Below are positions 11,550-22,952 of a stretch of DNA of 64,000 nucleotides, piece by piece. Location: assembly GCA_009809945.1 (NCBI GenBank), contig WTPW01000358.1:88248-152247 (forward strand). The letters run 5' to 3'. Numbering within the stretch: the first letter of the stretch is position 1; each line of letters starts with the position of its first letter. Under the pieces are notes generated by a model. That model ran no database searches and was not told where the DNA came from. It worked only from the letters and a program-made list of their open reading frames with translations. The stretch comes from Gigaspora margarita. Its lineage: Eukaryota; Glomeromycota; Glomeromycetes; Diversisporales; Gigasporaceae. Position numbers and translations under genes: made by a program.

Positions 11550-11675
11550 TTTATAACTCAAAATTTGCAAAATAATACCTATTGCACTTCTAACAAAAAA
11601 TAACCTTTTACAATTCTGTATTAATCTTAACTCTAACTTTACTTTAATTCTACTTTAACATTAATATAGCCTTAT
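11550..11675 (-). repeat. Dispersed repeat shared with 13500-13625
   Basis: The block ATTGCACTTCTAAC ... AATTCTGTATTAATCTTAAC ... TTTAACATTAATA is the reverse complement of the interior of the MITE at 13468-13645. It is a more decayed copy without intact ends. Confidence 0.7.
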
Positions 11676-12313
11676 TGGTGTGACAAATAAATGTATTATG
11701 GAGCGACAAATGCATTTTTTTTAATTATAATAATTTTTTAATTATTACAATATTTTTTTTAATTGTTATAAATTTATTATATTAATTTTTTAATTATTAC
11801 TTTCAAATCATTAATAATTTATATGTCATTGTTAAATTATACCACTAGTGTTCAACACTGCTATAATTTTATTATAAGTTATAGTATAATATGAAAATTA
11901 GGTTTAATGCAAATTTTTTCAATATTTTTTGAAAAATAATTATAACACAAAAATTTGTTTATGAAATCATCTTTGATACTTCAACAAAAAAATTTTTTTA
12001 TAAAATTTTGGTATAATCTATGCTTCTGCTTTATCTTAGGCCTTAACCTTAACTCTAATATTAATTGAAATTTACTTTGTTTTATTTTGATTTGCATAAT
12101 ACACAAATTTCATATTACTGGTATTGAATACCACAGGTGTAATATAAAATTTTTGATTAATAAATTATAACTTTCAAAAAAAACTTTTGAACCAATTTAT
12201 TTTCCATGTAAATATCTTATAATTTAAATAAAAATTATAAAAAATAATATTATTTCTGGATAAATTGATTTTTATTTACTGATATCAAAAAATTTTCTTT
12301 ATGCTTATGTGTA
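11676..12313. other. Geneless AT-rich stretch
   Basis: No gene or repeat recognised. It ends at the target duplication of the hAT-like element. Confidence 0.45.
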
Positions 12314-12321
12314 CTACAAGC

Positions 12322-12841
12322 CAGTATTGGCAAATGACATCATATGACCCATGTTTTATGATACATGATTAGTTACATAAGCAGAGTATATGACTTTATA
12401 ACCTTATAGCCTAAACTTAATATAGGCCAGTATTATACAATTGGCCCAAATTAACAAGTTGGTTTTAAAAAATTTTATTAAAAAAATTTTACTATTAGAT
12501 TATGATAGATTTTTGCTAATAAGTTAATTAAAAAAAACAACTTAATAATACTAAAATTTTACAAGACCAACTTTTTGTTAGTATATAGAAGCAATTTATA
12601 AATAAAATGCTAATTTTATAAATGATTTTTGTACTGGTTTAATTTTTTGTATTTACATCTAATTTTAAATTCTGATTGGCTAGGTCTTACCATTAACACT
12701 AAAAAAAATCTAATTGGCTAGCAAATTTTTTAAAGTAGTAAAAAAAATTTATAATCTTATGACTTATAACCAATAGTCATATAACCCATGATCTTGGTCA
12801 TTTAAAAAAAAGTAATATGACCTGGTCATTTCGCAACACTG
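12322..12841. mobile_element. hAT-like MITE with exact 8-bp target duplication
   Basis: It starts CAGTATTGGCAAATGAC and ends GTCATTTCGCAACACTG, the typical CAGTG-type hAT terminus. CTACAAGC is duplicated exactly on both sides (12314-12321 and 12842-12849). Inverted similarity continues for roughly 100 bp (CATATGACCCATG / CATGGGTTATATGAC). The length is 520 bp, with no transposase. Confidence 0.9.
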
Positions 12842-12849
12842 CTACAAGC

Positions 12850-13467
12850 TACTTTGTTTAAATCTATAAGTGACAGATTATCTTTACCCATTAATAGGTA
12901 TCTCTGAGTTTTTAATACAAATGATTCATTATATCTGTTATCATACAATAATATTTGATTTTTCATATCTGCCCATTACAAAAAGATATTTTTACAATTT
13001 CTTAATACAAATATATTACAGTATATTTTGTAATAATAATTGTTTAGTCTTATTAAAACTTTTTGAGGTAATATATTATTCAATTTATTGAACTTTTGGT
13101 AAATAATTCATTAAACTCCATTGAGAATAAATAAATTCATTTTAAAAAAAATCCTAAAGTTAATAAATTATTATTAGGATTTTTATTCTTTGTTATATTA
13201 TTGAACAATATTTTATCCAATATTTTATAATAATTATTCTCAAAAGGGTTTCACCCTTATATTGATTAATTCAGAATTAATAAAAATACTATTAACTGAT
13301 TTAAATTAATGAAAGTACTATCTTCCAATTTATAATAAGAATTGAATTTATCTAATTCATGATTAATAAGAGGATTTATTGATATTAAAATTTATTTAAA
13401 GAAAATAAATTTTAGACAAATGCTTTTCAATTTGGATCATTACTAATATTTATATAAATCATATGAA
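12850..13467. other. Geneless AT-rich stretch
   Basis: Short leucine/isoleucine-rich frames (for example plus 12870-13091) follow base composition only. No gene is supported. Confidence 0.45.
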
Positions 13468-13645
13468 AAATCTATTTGTAACAGCTGTTACATAACAGCT
13501 ATACGGCCAGTATTAATGTTAAAGTAAAGTTAAGTTAGGGTTAAGGTCAAGATTAATACAGAATTGCGAGAGTATCAATTTTTGTTAGAAGTGCAATAGG
13601 GGTTATCTTTGTAAAAATAAGTAACAGGCTGTTACGAATAGATTT
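13468..13645 (+). mobile_element. MITE with GTAACAGCTGTTAC ends
   Basis: AAATCTATTTGTAACAG at the left is matched by CTGTTACGAATAGATTT at the right (178 bp). The left end holds the perfect palindrome GTAACAGCTGTTAC. The interior is shared, inverted, with 11550-11675. No target duplication was identified. Confidence 0.75.
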
Positions 13646-13740
13646 ATCCAATCATATAATCAATGCTAACCTACTACTAATTAAACTTTAAAATTCTTGA
13701 AGCAACTTAAATTTACAAAAATTTATAACTATTTATATAA

Positions 13741-13967
13741 GGCCATACAAAATTAATCAATTGGTTTTCATAACCCGGCCGGGTCAAAATTTGTAAACTT
13801 CTAAAAAAATTTTTTTATATATTTTAATAAACGGGTGGAATTTAAAAAAAAATTTTTTTTATAATTTTGTAAAATTTTATATATGAAATTTAAAAAAAAA
13901 AACCGGCCGATCGGGTCAATTAAAAAGTTTCGTGTTATGAAAACCAAGTAATTAAATTTGTATGGCC
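13741..13967. mobile_element. PIF/Harbinger-type MITE (TAA duplication)
   Basis: The ends are GGCCATACAAAATTAAT and its reverse complement ...ATTTGTATGGCC, followed inward by GGTTTTCATAAC. TAA is duplicated at 13738-13740 and 13968-13970. A 3-bp TAA/TTA duplication with GGCC ends fits PIF/Harbinger. The length is 227 bp. Related insertions are at 32018, 43971, 47098 and 47577. Confidence 0.85.
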
Positions 13968-13970
13968 TAA

Positions 13971-15805
13971 TAATGAAGGTTACCAATATTTTAAAAAGAT
14001 TATGGTCTAAACCATTGTTATAAAATGTAGATATATATGCAAATTTATTTTACAGTTCTTATGATAAGAATGTCCAATTTTTTTTATTTTACAGCATAAA
14101 ACTAAATCGGACTTTCAATCGTCAGAAACTGCAATAATAATACTGATATTGAACAGATTAGTTTTAAATATCATGAATTATTTCGGTCACATACTAGTTA
14201 TGAAATTTGATGGCCGATTCTCGGTCAATAAAGCTTAACATCTTGTATGCGACCAAAAAAATATTCACAATATTTAAAATAATCTCTATAAAGTATGTTT
14301 AAAAATATTCTTAGATGGTAAGTGTAGAGATTTCTGTGGAGAGATATTTTTTCCAAAATAATTTAAACAAACGTAGTGTAACCATGACTGGTAAAAGTGA
14401 ATCAATAATCAAAATTGAATCAATATTAAAATTTTACTTTATAATCAAAATTGAATCAGCTGGCCAGTTGAATTGAATGAGTAAGGTTACAATTCCTAAT
14501 TATAACCATAATTAGCATCAAACTTATTGAATTTTGGCATATCACATCAAATTATTGTACGACACGTATATCTCCGCACCTATCTATATATTTAATCAAT
14601 AAGTAATACGCAATTAATTCAGAATTACTGAAATGTGGCCCTATAAAAAAGTGGTCCGGGGTGTGGTTGGTGTCGGGAATACACGAAATGGCACGGTCGG
14701 AGTGATACGTACAGACCGTTGAACGGAATGTCATGGTAAAAAGTGGTACGGAAATTACGACAGGAGGTTGCATGTTATGTCACGTCATACGTAATGGCAC
14801 CTTCATTTCACGGAATGATACGTGTCAAAGGTGGTACGTTTTGCTCGTTTCACGAAGAGCGAAAGATCAATATACGATTTTTTTTTTAAAAAAAATTGTG
14901 ATATCTCATAATTTCGTTAATGAAACTGCTCTGGGTGTCTTAACAAAAAAAATTCCTTACAAAATTTGATACATGTGCAGTTAGTTTGTTCATATTATAT
15001 TGATTGTTGATATAAATTTATGTAATCTACTTGTATGTAATTTTTTTTTTATCACAGTGGTATAGCACGTCAAAAATCCGTGCAAATCCAAGCCTCTTAC
15101 GTACATAATCCGGGTTTAATCCGACCCGTACCTTTACGATACATTTTCCTTATAGGATGGAATTGCAATAATACAGAAATTTGTAAAAGATATTACCAAT
15201 TATACACAGGATGTATGGTACACGGGTATTGATTTTATTATGCAAATTCGTGTAACCTGCCAATCAAACCAATTTTTAAACCTAGATTATGTGTTAGGGT
15301 AAGGATGAATTTGGAATTGGGGCGAGGTATAGTCTATACCAAAATTTTGAAAGGAAAGTTTTTTTTTTTTGTTAGGAGCCCAAATGTAGTTCCACAATCG
15401 AAATTTTGGGATGCTGGTGGTTTCATATTTGCTGCGTACAATACACCCGTGTTCAAATAGAATTGTCTTTTGTAAATAAATTTTGTTATAACTATAATTG
15501 GGTGACCAAATTTAATCAGAATTGCAAAAATCGGTTTAATCCTATCTCTGATAGTTTTGATATATATGATTAGTTACGATTAATGATTGGTCTTATGTAT
15601 TGATATAATGACTGATTTAAATTAAAGTTAAACATCACAATCGACAAAAGTATTGATGTGTTTGATCGATCAAAAACCAATTATTATTTTAAAGTATCAC
15701 GTATAATAATTTATTTCAATGGAACTATTATTTAAATAATTTAATTGAGAAATAAAATTTGTAACTTTTAATTTTAATTAATAAGAAAGAAAATTAGAAT
15801 AATAT
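13971..15805. other. Intergenic region with a GC-richer patch
   Basis: It is mostly featureless. The patch 14640-14860 is richer in G and C and repeats GTGGTACG and CACGGAATGATACG-like words. Short frames there (minus 14552-14773, plus 14733-14969) match nothing I know. It is possibly an old tandem repeat or an exon relic. 15050-15450 is also less AT-rich but without a supported frame. Confidence 0.4.
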
Positions 15806-17427
15806 TTATACAAGAAACTTTTGTAAATAACTTTCAGCTTCAGCACCTATATTATTTCCGTCGATATCTAATGAAGTTATAGTAGTATTGTTATGAAGTG
15901 CTTTTGCTAATTCTACCCCTTCTTCAGAATCAAGATCAAGATCATTATTACAAATATTTAAGTAAGATAGAGTAGTTTTTTATAAAGAGCACTTGCAAAT
16001 GCGTTTCTACCCTCAGAACCAGGTTGGTTATTAGAGATATCTAATGAAGTCAAAGCAATGTTCACAGAAAGCGCATTTCCTAATGCTTCTCCTTCAGGGC
16101 CAATATTGTTATATGAAAGATTTAATAAAGCTAGAGTAGTGTTCATATAAAGAGCATTTGCTATTGGTATTACACCTTCTGACCCAAGATTATTATTACG
16201 AAGATCCAAAGAAGTCAAGGTAGCATTCATACAAAGGGCCTTTCCTAAATACTTTCCTACATCAAGATCAAGTTTATTATAAGAAAGATCTAAGGATGTT
16301 AGAGTTTTCATTAAGTGCCTTTGCAAATGCTTTTCCACCCTTGTTAGCAATATCCGTTAGTTTAAGATTTAAAGAAGTTAATACGGTATTGTTACGTAGA
16401 GCTTTTGCTAATGCCTTTCCGCCCTCTATAGTAATGGAATTGTATTCGAGAGATAAATAAGACAGCGTGGTATTTTTGTAAAGTGCATCTGCAAACGCTT
16501 TGGCCCCTTCATATGCAATATTGTTACTGCCAAGATCTAAAACAGTTAAGGCAGTATTTTTACCGAGCACCTTAGCTAATGCCTTTCCTCCTTCATCACC
16601 AACACTATTTCCATTAAGAATTAATGAAGATAGTGTGTGGTTTTCATGAAGTGCCTCTGCCATTGCTATGACTCCCACGCTGCCGATGTCATTGTTTCCA
16701 AGATCCAGTGAAAATAGCATGCTATTTTCTCGAAGGATCTTGGTCATAGCCTCCCCTCCTATAGATCCAAGGTAGTTTTCTGAAAGATCTAACGAGGTTA
16801 TAGTGGTGTTCTTGCAAAGAGCATCCGCAATTGAGCCTGCAAGATCTTGCGGTTTGGCGGACTTATGAAGAGTTAAAGAAATCAGAGAGCTGTTTTTGCG
16901 ATTATTTCTTTAAGCTCTTCATAATTAAAACTATTATTACATAGTTCCAAAGTAATAATAGTTTTATTGTTGCAAAGATCTTGCATTGTTTGCTCTTGTA
17001 TTATGGCACCGTTTACCTTCAAGTACTTTAGATCTTTACTTGTTCGCAGAAACATTGCAATCAAAGAGCACCTAATTGCATCTCGAGATCCAGGAGTAAA
17101 ATTATTAACGGTCCTAAGCCAGTATGTAATACCAATATTTAAATTATCAGTTATATAAGTAATATAAACTGCGTATTCAAATAATGGTGTTAGATCGTTT
17201 GGAAGGGCAATTTCAAAAGGAGATAATAGTTGTCTTTCTTCGGCATTTAATAACAAAAGGCATGTTCTTATAAGTCTTTCGTCGTGTAGATAGTCATCAG
17301 CTGTCGTCCATAGAATCGGGACAACAATTCTACACCAAAGTCGGTTTACGAGGAGGCATGAAAATAAAGGCCCAGTCTCGAGGTTATTCAAGATTTCGAA
17401 GAGGCATTCGTTTGGTAATTTATTCAT
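15806..17427 (-). pseudogene. F-box and leucine-rich-repeat (RNI type) protein, frameshifted
   Basis: The likely product is a substrate-recognition subunit of an SCF ubiquitin ligase, a class strongly expanded in arbuscular mycorrhizal fungi. The start MNKLPNECLFEILNNL is a classic F-box opening (residues 1-40, with LLVNRLWCRIVVPILW). From about residue 150 there are some 14 ribonuclease-inhibitor-like LRRs of 28 residues, pattern NTTLTSLDLxxNxIGxEG followed by KALAKAL, through to a stop at 15806-15808. The reading frame breaks three times: after ...EEIIAK near 16890 (a run of A one base short), near 16300-16320 (...ALNEN), and near 15975 (...ALYKN). Repeats stay in register on both sides of each break, so the breaks are recent or are assembly errors in A-rich runs. 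The gene would be about 540 residues if continuous. I rank young pseudogene and sequencing indels about equally. No intron signals sit at the breaks. Confidence 0.85.
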
Positions 17428-18140
17428 TTTTCTTAAGATAATAAAGTTTTTTTTTAAAAAATAAGAAGTTTTTTTTTTTTTTTTGTAAAAAAAGCGTACG
17501 AAAAATTAAAGAAGATCACAAATTTTTTGCGCAATTATATGAAATCTTCTGCGCAATTATTTGATGTGACATAATGCCGATATGATAATCTAACATTTTT
17601 GACAATGGGTTCAACTATCAATTAGCACCAGCACATGAAGGTATTGAAAGAGGAAACTCCGAAACAAAGAAAAAATTTTTGCTTAATTCATAGAAACCTA
17701 CCATTTAAACCTTCATTTTTTTTTTCTTTATCGTACTAACACTAAGTTAGTCTTAGCTTTTGGGAAATGTGTACACAAGTTTTGAGCAATATATTATAGT
17801 AAATTATAGTTATCGTTAAGGATCGCAATTCACTATGATTTACTGTAACTCCGGAATTCGCTATCATTTTTTTATATATCAATTACGTAATTTACTGTAA
17901 AATCATTAACAATGATGTAATTTACTTTGATTTGTTAGAGTATCCCTAGTAATCTTTGTCCATAATAAATATTTATCATTCCAATTCTATATATCGTTTT
18001 TGACGTCAAATACAGTAGGTTTATTACTTTATAATTAGATCATTTTGTAAATTTATATTTCTTTTTTATTGTATTTATGGGAGATAACTACTAGACATTT
18101 TTGTATAATAGATCAGAATATTAAAAATATATTTTATACA

Positions 18141-18141
<1 letters not shown>
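17428..18141. other. Upstream region of the F-box gene
   Basis: A T/A-rich leader lies just upstream of the start (poly-T on the plus strand at 17440-17485). 17780-17960 has repeated GATTTACTGTAA/TAATTTACT words, faintly like the 100-bp satellite at 46760. No gene is seen. Confidence 0.4.

Positions 18142-18174
<33 letters not shown>
18142..18174 (+). repeat. Poly-A run of 33
   Basis: An uninterrupted A tract. It could mark the 3' end of an old retroposed sequence, but no target duplication or recognisable retroposon is attached. It may be a simple homopolymer. Confidence 0.6.
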
Positions 18175-18176
<2 letters not shown>

Positions 18177-18499
18177 ATGGGTATCGTGTGTAAGCATGTG
18201 GTATAGGCTTATCGGATATAATCCTCTTTTAATACCAATTGATAGAATTCAAGATACACGCATTTTTGGTACTAGAGTTGCAGAAATAATCGAACGATAC
18301 TGCAATCCTATTCCTCGCGCTCCATCTTATTGCTATCCCTATGAAAACTCGATACACGGGAATGCATGTAAAAATACGAAATTGTATGCGGGTAAGCACG
18401 AGTTTCATAATCACTGCACGGAAGCTGCACGGAAACTGATCATCCAAAAAATTTAATACACGTTATCACACGAAATATTGAAATCCGTGCACTATCGTG

Positions 18500-19085
18500 C
18501 ATAGTATTATAACCATTTATTGACGTGTATTAATCTTAATGATCACATAATTTCCGTGCACTAACGTGACAATCGTTAAGATTCTTAACGATCATAAATT
18601 TCGTGCACTAACGTGCACAATCGTTAAGATTCTTAACGATCATAATTTTCGTGCACTGACTTGCATAATCGTTAAGATTCTTAACGATCATAATCATAAT
18701 TTTCGTGCTTTGACGTGCACAATCGTTAAGATTCTTAACGAAAGTTTCAGTTCACTGACGTAACGATCATCACAATCGTTAAGGTTCTTAACGATCATTT
18801 CTGTACAAAATGTATGATCATCACAATCGTTAAGACTCCTTAACGATCATAATTTCAGTGCATTAATATCTTGATCGTCACAATCGTTAAGATTCTTAGC
18901 GATCATAATTTTTGTGCATGATATCACAATTGTCACAATTGTTAAGATCCTTAACGATCATAATTTCATGTACTAACATGATGATCATTAAGATCCTTAA
19001 CGATCATAATTCCGTGCATTAACGTGATGATCGTTAAGATTCTTAATGATTATAAATTCCGTGCATTGACGCGCACAAAAACATT
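18500..19085. repeat. Minisatellite of about 51 bp with two internal palindromes
   Basis: About ten units repeat CGTGCACTAACGTGCACAAT followed by CGTTAAGATTCTTAACGATC and ATAATTT. Each unit holds two palindromes, GTGCACTAACGTGCAC-like and CGTTAAGATTCTTAACG. Unit length is near 51 bp at the left and drifts rightward. The frame open at 18566-18763 (repeated IVKILNDHNFRALTC) is the satellite read through and is not credible as a gene. The array runs into the assembly gap. Confidence 0.85.
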
Positions 19086-19639
19086 NNNNNNNNNNNNNNN
19101 NNNNNNNNNNNNNNNNNNNNNNNNNNNNNNNNNNNNNNNNNNNNNNNNNNNNNNNNNNNNNNNNNNNNNNNNNNNNNNNNNNNNNNNNNNNNNNNNNNNN
19201 NNNNNNNNNNNNNNNNNNNNNNNNNNNNNNNNNNNNNNNNNNNNNNNNNNNNNNNNNNNNNNNNNNNNNNNNNNNNNNNNNNNNNNNNNNNNNNNNNNNN
19301 NNNNNNNNNNNNNNNNNNNNNNNNNNNNNNNNNNNNNNNNNNNNNNNNNNNNNNNNNNNNNNNNNNNNNNNNNNNNNNNNNNNNNNNNNNNNNNNNNNNN
19401 NNNNNNNNNNNNNNNNNNNNNNNNNNNNNNNNNNNNNNNNNNNNNNNNNNNNNNNNNNNNNNNNNNNNNNNNNNNNNNNNNNNNNNNNNNNNNNNNNNNN
19501 NNNNNNNNNNNNNNNNNNNNNNNNNNNNNNNNNNNNNNNNNNNNNNNNNNNNNNNNNNNNNNNNNNNNNNNNNNNNNNNNNNNNNNNNNNNNNNNNNNNN
19601 NNNNNNNNNNNNNNNNNNNNNNNNNNNNNNNNNNNNNNN
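19086..19639. other. Assembly gap (554 N)
   Basis: Unknown bases between two different tandem arrays, so the gap is probably collapsed satellite and its true size is unknown. Confidence 0.99.
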
Positions 19640-19883
19640 ATAAAATTTAGTTAATAAAATAATAAAATTTAGTTAATAAAATAATAAAATTTAGTTAATA
19701 AAATAATAAAATTTAGTTAATAAAATAATAAAATTTAGTTAATAAAATAATAAAATTTAGTTAATAAAATAATAAAATTTAGTTAATAAAATAATAAAAT
19801 TTAGTTAATAAAATAATAAAATTTAGTTAATAAAATAATAAAATTTAGTTAATAAAATAATAAAATTTAGTTAATAAAATAAT
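19640..19883. repeat. Exact 22-bp tandem repeat
   Basis: Eleven essentially identical copies of ATAAAATTTAGTTAATAAAA plus TA. The lack of divergence suggests recent expansion. Confidence 0.95.
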
Positions 19884-20150
19884 GCATATACGATATATTT
19901 TATTATGTATATAATGTATGGACATATGCTATTATATGTTACCTGCACGTAAATATGCACGAGACAATGCACGAGAAAACACATAAAATTGCACGTAAGT
20001 ACGTGCAGCGTTGCACGGAATCCGCGCCCTTTTACGTGCCATGAACTTGCTTTCCCGTGCATTGTCCCGTGTATATTTACGTGCAGGTTTGTGTGGTCAC
20101 GTATTCAAACTTTTCCGTGTATTTCAGTATTATTCCGTGCTGTAATTTCT
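19884..20150. repeat. GCACG/CGTGC-rich patch
   Basis: Many GCACGTAA and CGTGCA words occur in both orientations (for example TGCACGAGACAATGCACGAG). They are related in wording to the minisatellite left of the gap. The minus frame at 19871-20062 is not supported as a gene. Confidence 0.5.
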
Positions 20151-20189
20151 CATAGGGTATAATATTCAAGATCCACAGAGTTAACATTC

Positions 20190-20460
20190 TAATAAAACAC
20201 ATTCGGGTTCTTCATCATCGGGGAAAATTCCTACTGTTCCAAAAGAATGAACAAGTTTTTTGAGTTCTCGTCATGTTGAAAATATAATGCGTCCATCTAA
20301 TCCTTCTATATCGTAAGCTTCTTCTTCCCGAGTTGAGGTATTTCCACAAGATTTGATAGAATTTTATGCTTTAATGGAACGTGTAGCAGGTCTTGATTGT
20401 CACACAAAATGGCAATTTAGAATGGAGATGCACAAACGTAAGATATTCTCAAAGTAGCGC
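20190..20460 (+). other. Possible coding relic
   Basis: An interrupted frame reads PQDLIEFYALMERVAGLDCH and continues in a charged stretch to a stop. It looks like old protein-coding sequence upstream of the Sel1 relic, possibly the same dead gene. I do not recognise the domain. Confidence 0.35.
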
Positions 20461-20722
20461 GTATCATTGTTAGTTGAAAAACTTATCGAAATATTTCGGC
20501 ATTTAATATTTAGGCATGCTGAAATTCTAAATAACGACGAAACTCTAAATCATAATGAAATGTCTAAATAATGCCGAAATGTCTAAATTAAGATAAATAT
20601 GTGCTAAATATTAAATGCCCTCCACTGCGTTCCAGAATTAAAGTTGGTATTTTATTTAGTGTAAGATCTTTTTTTACTTCAAAAAAAAAAAAAAAAAAAA
20701 CGACTCTAAACAATTTCGCTTA

Positions 20723-21097
20723 CTTGTTTACAACTGTAAGTATGGTATTGGCATTAAGAATGACGAAAAGAAGGCTTTTGAATATTATATGAGTGGAGTA
20801 GAAATAAATTTCCAGAAAACATCTGAATATCGTATAGTCACGAAATAAACGCAGGGGTGTGATCTTGAATCTCGGCCTAAATTATGCTTAATTAATATCG
20901 AAATTCGAAATAACACTCATGCACAACTATACGATATTATAAAAGATCGGTTGAGTTGGATGATGCTATTGGAATATTAAATATTGGCATTAATTATGAT
21001 TGGCTTTGAGATTGATCATGATAATATTAAAGCATTTGAATACTATAAAAAATCTGCCAATTTGGGTGTTGAAGCAGCAATGGGTAATATCGCTTGA
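20723..21097 (+). pseudogene. Sel1-like repeat gene relic, split by a MITE
   Basis: Two Sel1-like repeat pieces are readable: YGIGIKNDEKKAFEYYMSG (20723-20828) and DHDNIKAFEYYKKSANLGVE running on to AAMGN (21008-21097), with a weaker LDDAIGILNIGINYDW stretch between them. Sel1 repeats form alpha-alpha solenoid adaptors and are greatly expanded in Glomeromycotina. The frame is broken between the pieces, and a 109-bp transposon sits at 20828-20936. A second Sel1 fragment in the window lies inside the LTR element (about 40340-40500). Confidence 0.7.
20828..20936. mobile_element. TA-flanked mini-MITE, TAYCGTATAR family
   Basis: TATCGTATAGTCACGAAATA at the left is answered by ACTATACGATA at the right, with GCAGGGGTG just inside. 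The length is about 109 bp with TA at both ends. It interrupts the Sel1 relic. A sister copy is at 21867-21983. Confidence 0.75.
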
Positions 21098-21866
21098 TTT
21101 TAACCCATGGTAATTATCAATAATTTAGTTATTTAATCATATAATGTATTTAGTCATCTATTTTGACATTTGGTCAAAGTTAGAATTTTAACATTTCGAC
21201 AATAAATAATTTCATGTCGAAATATATTTCGATACAAAATTGTCTAAATTTCTGCCTAAACAGGGTACGTATTTCTTCGGCTTATGTTAATAATATATAT
21301 GATGAATTAAGGAAGTAATTTCATATCAAGGATTAAAATAAAAAATATATTATATTGTTTAATTTATATATCTGGATTATACTGTATTTATATATAAACT
21401 TGAACATGACAATGTAGACGGCTTCTCCGTCCTGTTTTATTTAGTTTTTTTTACTGTACTGTAAATGGATGCCACTTTGTCAAATGAAACAAATAATAAA
21501 AAATAATACTGTAATAAAATATATAATTGTCCGAAGCGTAGCGAGGACGCAATGGACATGATTTTGTGTTGGATTCCAGTCACGTGTGCACATGTTAGCC
21601 AATCAGCTATAGAGATCGACACGGATCAGCCCGATGTTTATTCTTGGCTTCGGACACAAACGGTATCCGTTTTCCTAGTAATATTGGTGAACCTGGCCAG
21701 ATTTCTGCCGTTACCGAAAAACAAATTGCGGAACCAAGTAATGTTCTTGCAGAAAAAGTTAATTCGCTATGTTCCAGGAATGCGGATGCGTTATATGTGA
21801 AGATCCAAAAATTTCTAATTACATTGCAAAATATACATGTGAATATGAATGTATCCGTTTAATATA
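21098..21866. other. Intergenic, with an unrecognised open stretch
   Basis: GTCCGAAGC at 21529 and GCTTCGGAC at 21647 form a short inverted pair. The frame following it to 21862 (EKQIAEPSNVLAEKVNSL and onward) lacks an ATG and matches no family I know; it may be an old exon. No gene is called. Confidence 0.35.
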
Positions 21867-21983
21867 TACCGTATTACCGCGAAATAGCGCGCAGGGGTGA
21901 AATTACAATTTTCGACCCGAATTAAGCTTAATTCGGGCCAAGATTCGAAATAACGCCCTGTGTTATTTCGTGGTTATACGGTA
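21867..21983. mobile_element. TA-flanked mini-MITE, TAYCGTATAR family
   Basis: TACCGTATTACCGCGAAATA at the left and TTATTTCGTGGTTATACGGT then A at the right, with GCGCAGGGGTG inside and CGAATTAAGCTTAATTCG palindromic at the centre. It is 117 bp, the same family as 20828-20936. Confidence 0.8.
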
Positions 21984-22200
21984 AAATTTATAGCATTTTG
22001 CATTTAGGCAGTAATAATTATTTTATTCGCTTTTTTTTCGCATTATTTTTAATTTTTATTTTATTTTATTTTATTTTTTTTAATCTTTTTTTCGATTTTT
22101 TCTAATTTTTTTTTCACTTTTTTATTATTTATATATAAAATATTTTATTAATTGGCTAATTCATATCGAGCAAGAGTGTAAAATGACAAATGACAACTCA

Positions 22201-22441
22201 TACAGGGGCGTCACCCAAAATTCCAGGTCGGAATACGTCGGAGTGGATCGGAATCATGGTCTGGATCGGAATTGATCAATTTTGCCCCAAGATCATAAAA
22301 AATTCTACTAATAAATCATATCCATTCATTAAGTAAAAAATGCCTAGCTGATAATTTTGCTATATAACCTGCTAACAACTTGGGCTAAACGCCTACCTAG
22401 ATCCGACGCATCCAACCCGGAATTTTGGGGACCCTCCTGTA
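22201..22441 (+). mobile_element. Tc1/mariner-like MITE, GGAGGGTC family, copy B
   Basis: Starts TACAGGGGCGTCACCC, ends GGGGACCCTCCTGTA, 241 bp. It is the most complete copy and serves as reference for copies A, C and D. Confidence 0.88.
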
Positions 22442-22952
22442 AAATTCACAAATGACAATTAATAATCGACGTAAATTGAAAAATGACGCGGAATATACAT
22501 AGCATCTTGTCAAGATTTGTTAGCATAGTAATTAATGAGTTAAGGTTTTTTTCCATAAAGTAACATTTAGAGGATAATCTGTTGATTTTAGATAAATTAT
22601 GGCCTGCCTGATTGAGACGCATTTATGTACAGTACATAGTACTTTGTCTAGATTTGCTAACACGATAATCAAAGAGAGTTTAAGGCTTTTTTTTCTAGAT
22701 AGAATTATCCAGTTTTTCTTCATTCCGCCAGAAACAAAGACTAGCATTTAGAATATAATTTGGTATAAGTTCGATCGATAATCTCATATTGTGTACAGTT
22801 AGCATATATTGTACGAAAGTGGAAGGGACTTAATTGTTTTTCATTGTTTAGTAACGTCTCCTTTATGTGAGACAATAATAGGGACGTTTAAGTGCTCTAA
22901 AACTGCTTAACACCATTTTCTTGTTAGTTTTATTTTTATTTTTTTGTAAAAT
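22442..22952. other. Geneless stretch
   Basis: Contains a loose direct repeat (GATTTGTTAGCATAGTAATTAA near 22515 against GATTTGCTAACACGATAATCAA near 22653). The open minus frame 22532-22747 is not recognisable. Confidence 0.4.

Noticed and set aside
18142-18174. Poly-A tail of a processed retrocopy
   Set aside because: No target duplication and no recognisable exon sequence upstream.
18566-18763. Open frame with repeated IVKILNDHNFRALTC peptide
   Set aside because: It is a read-through of the 51-bp minisatellite; the repeats change unit length and phase to the right, and there is no start context or splice signal.
21529-21655. GTCCGAAGC / GCTTCGGAC pair as a transposon
   Set aside because: Only nine matching bases and no longer inverted similarity or duplication.
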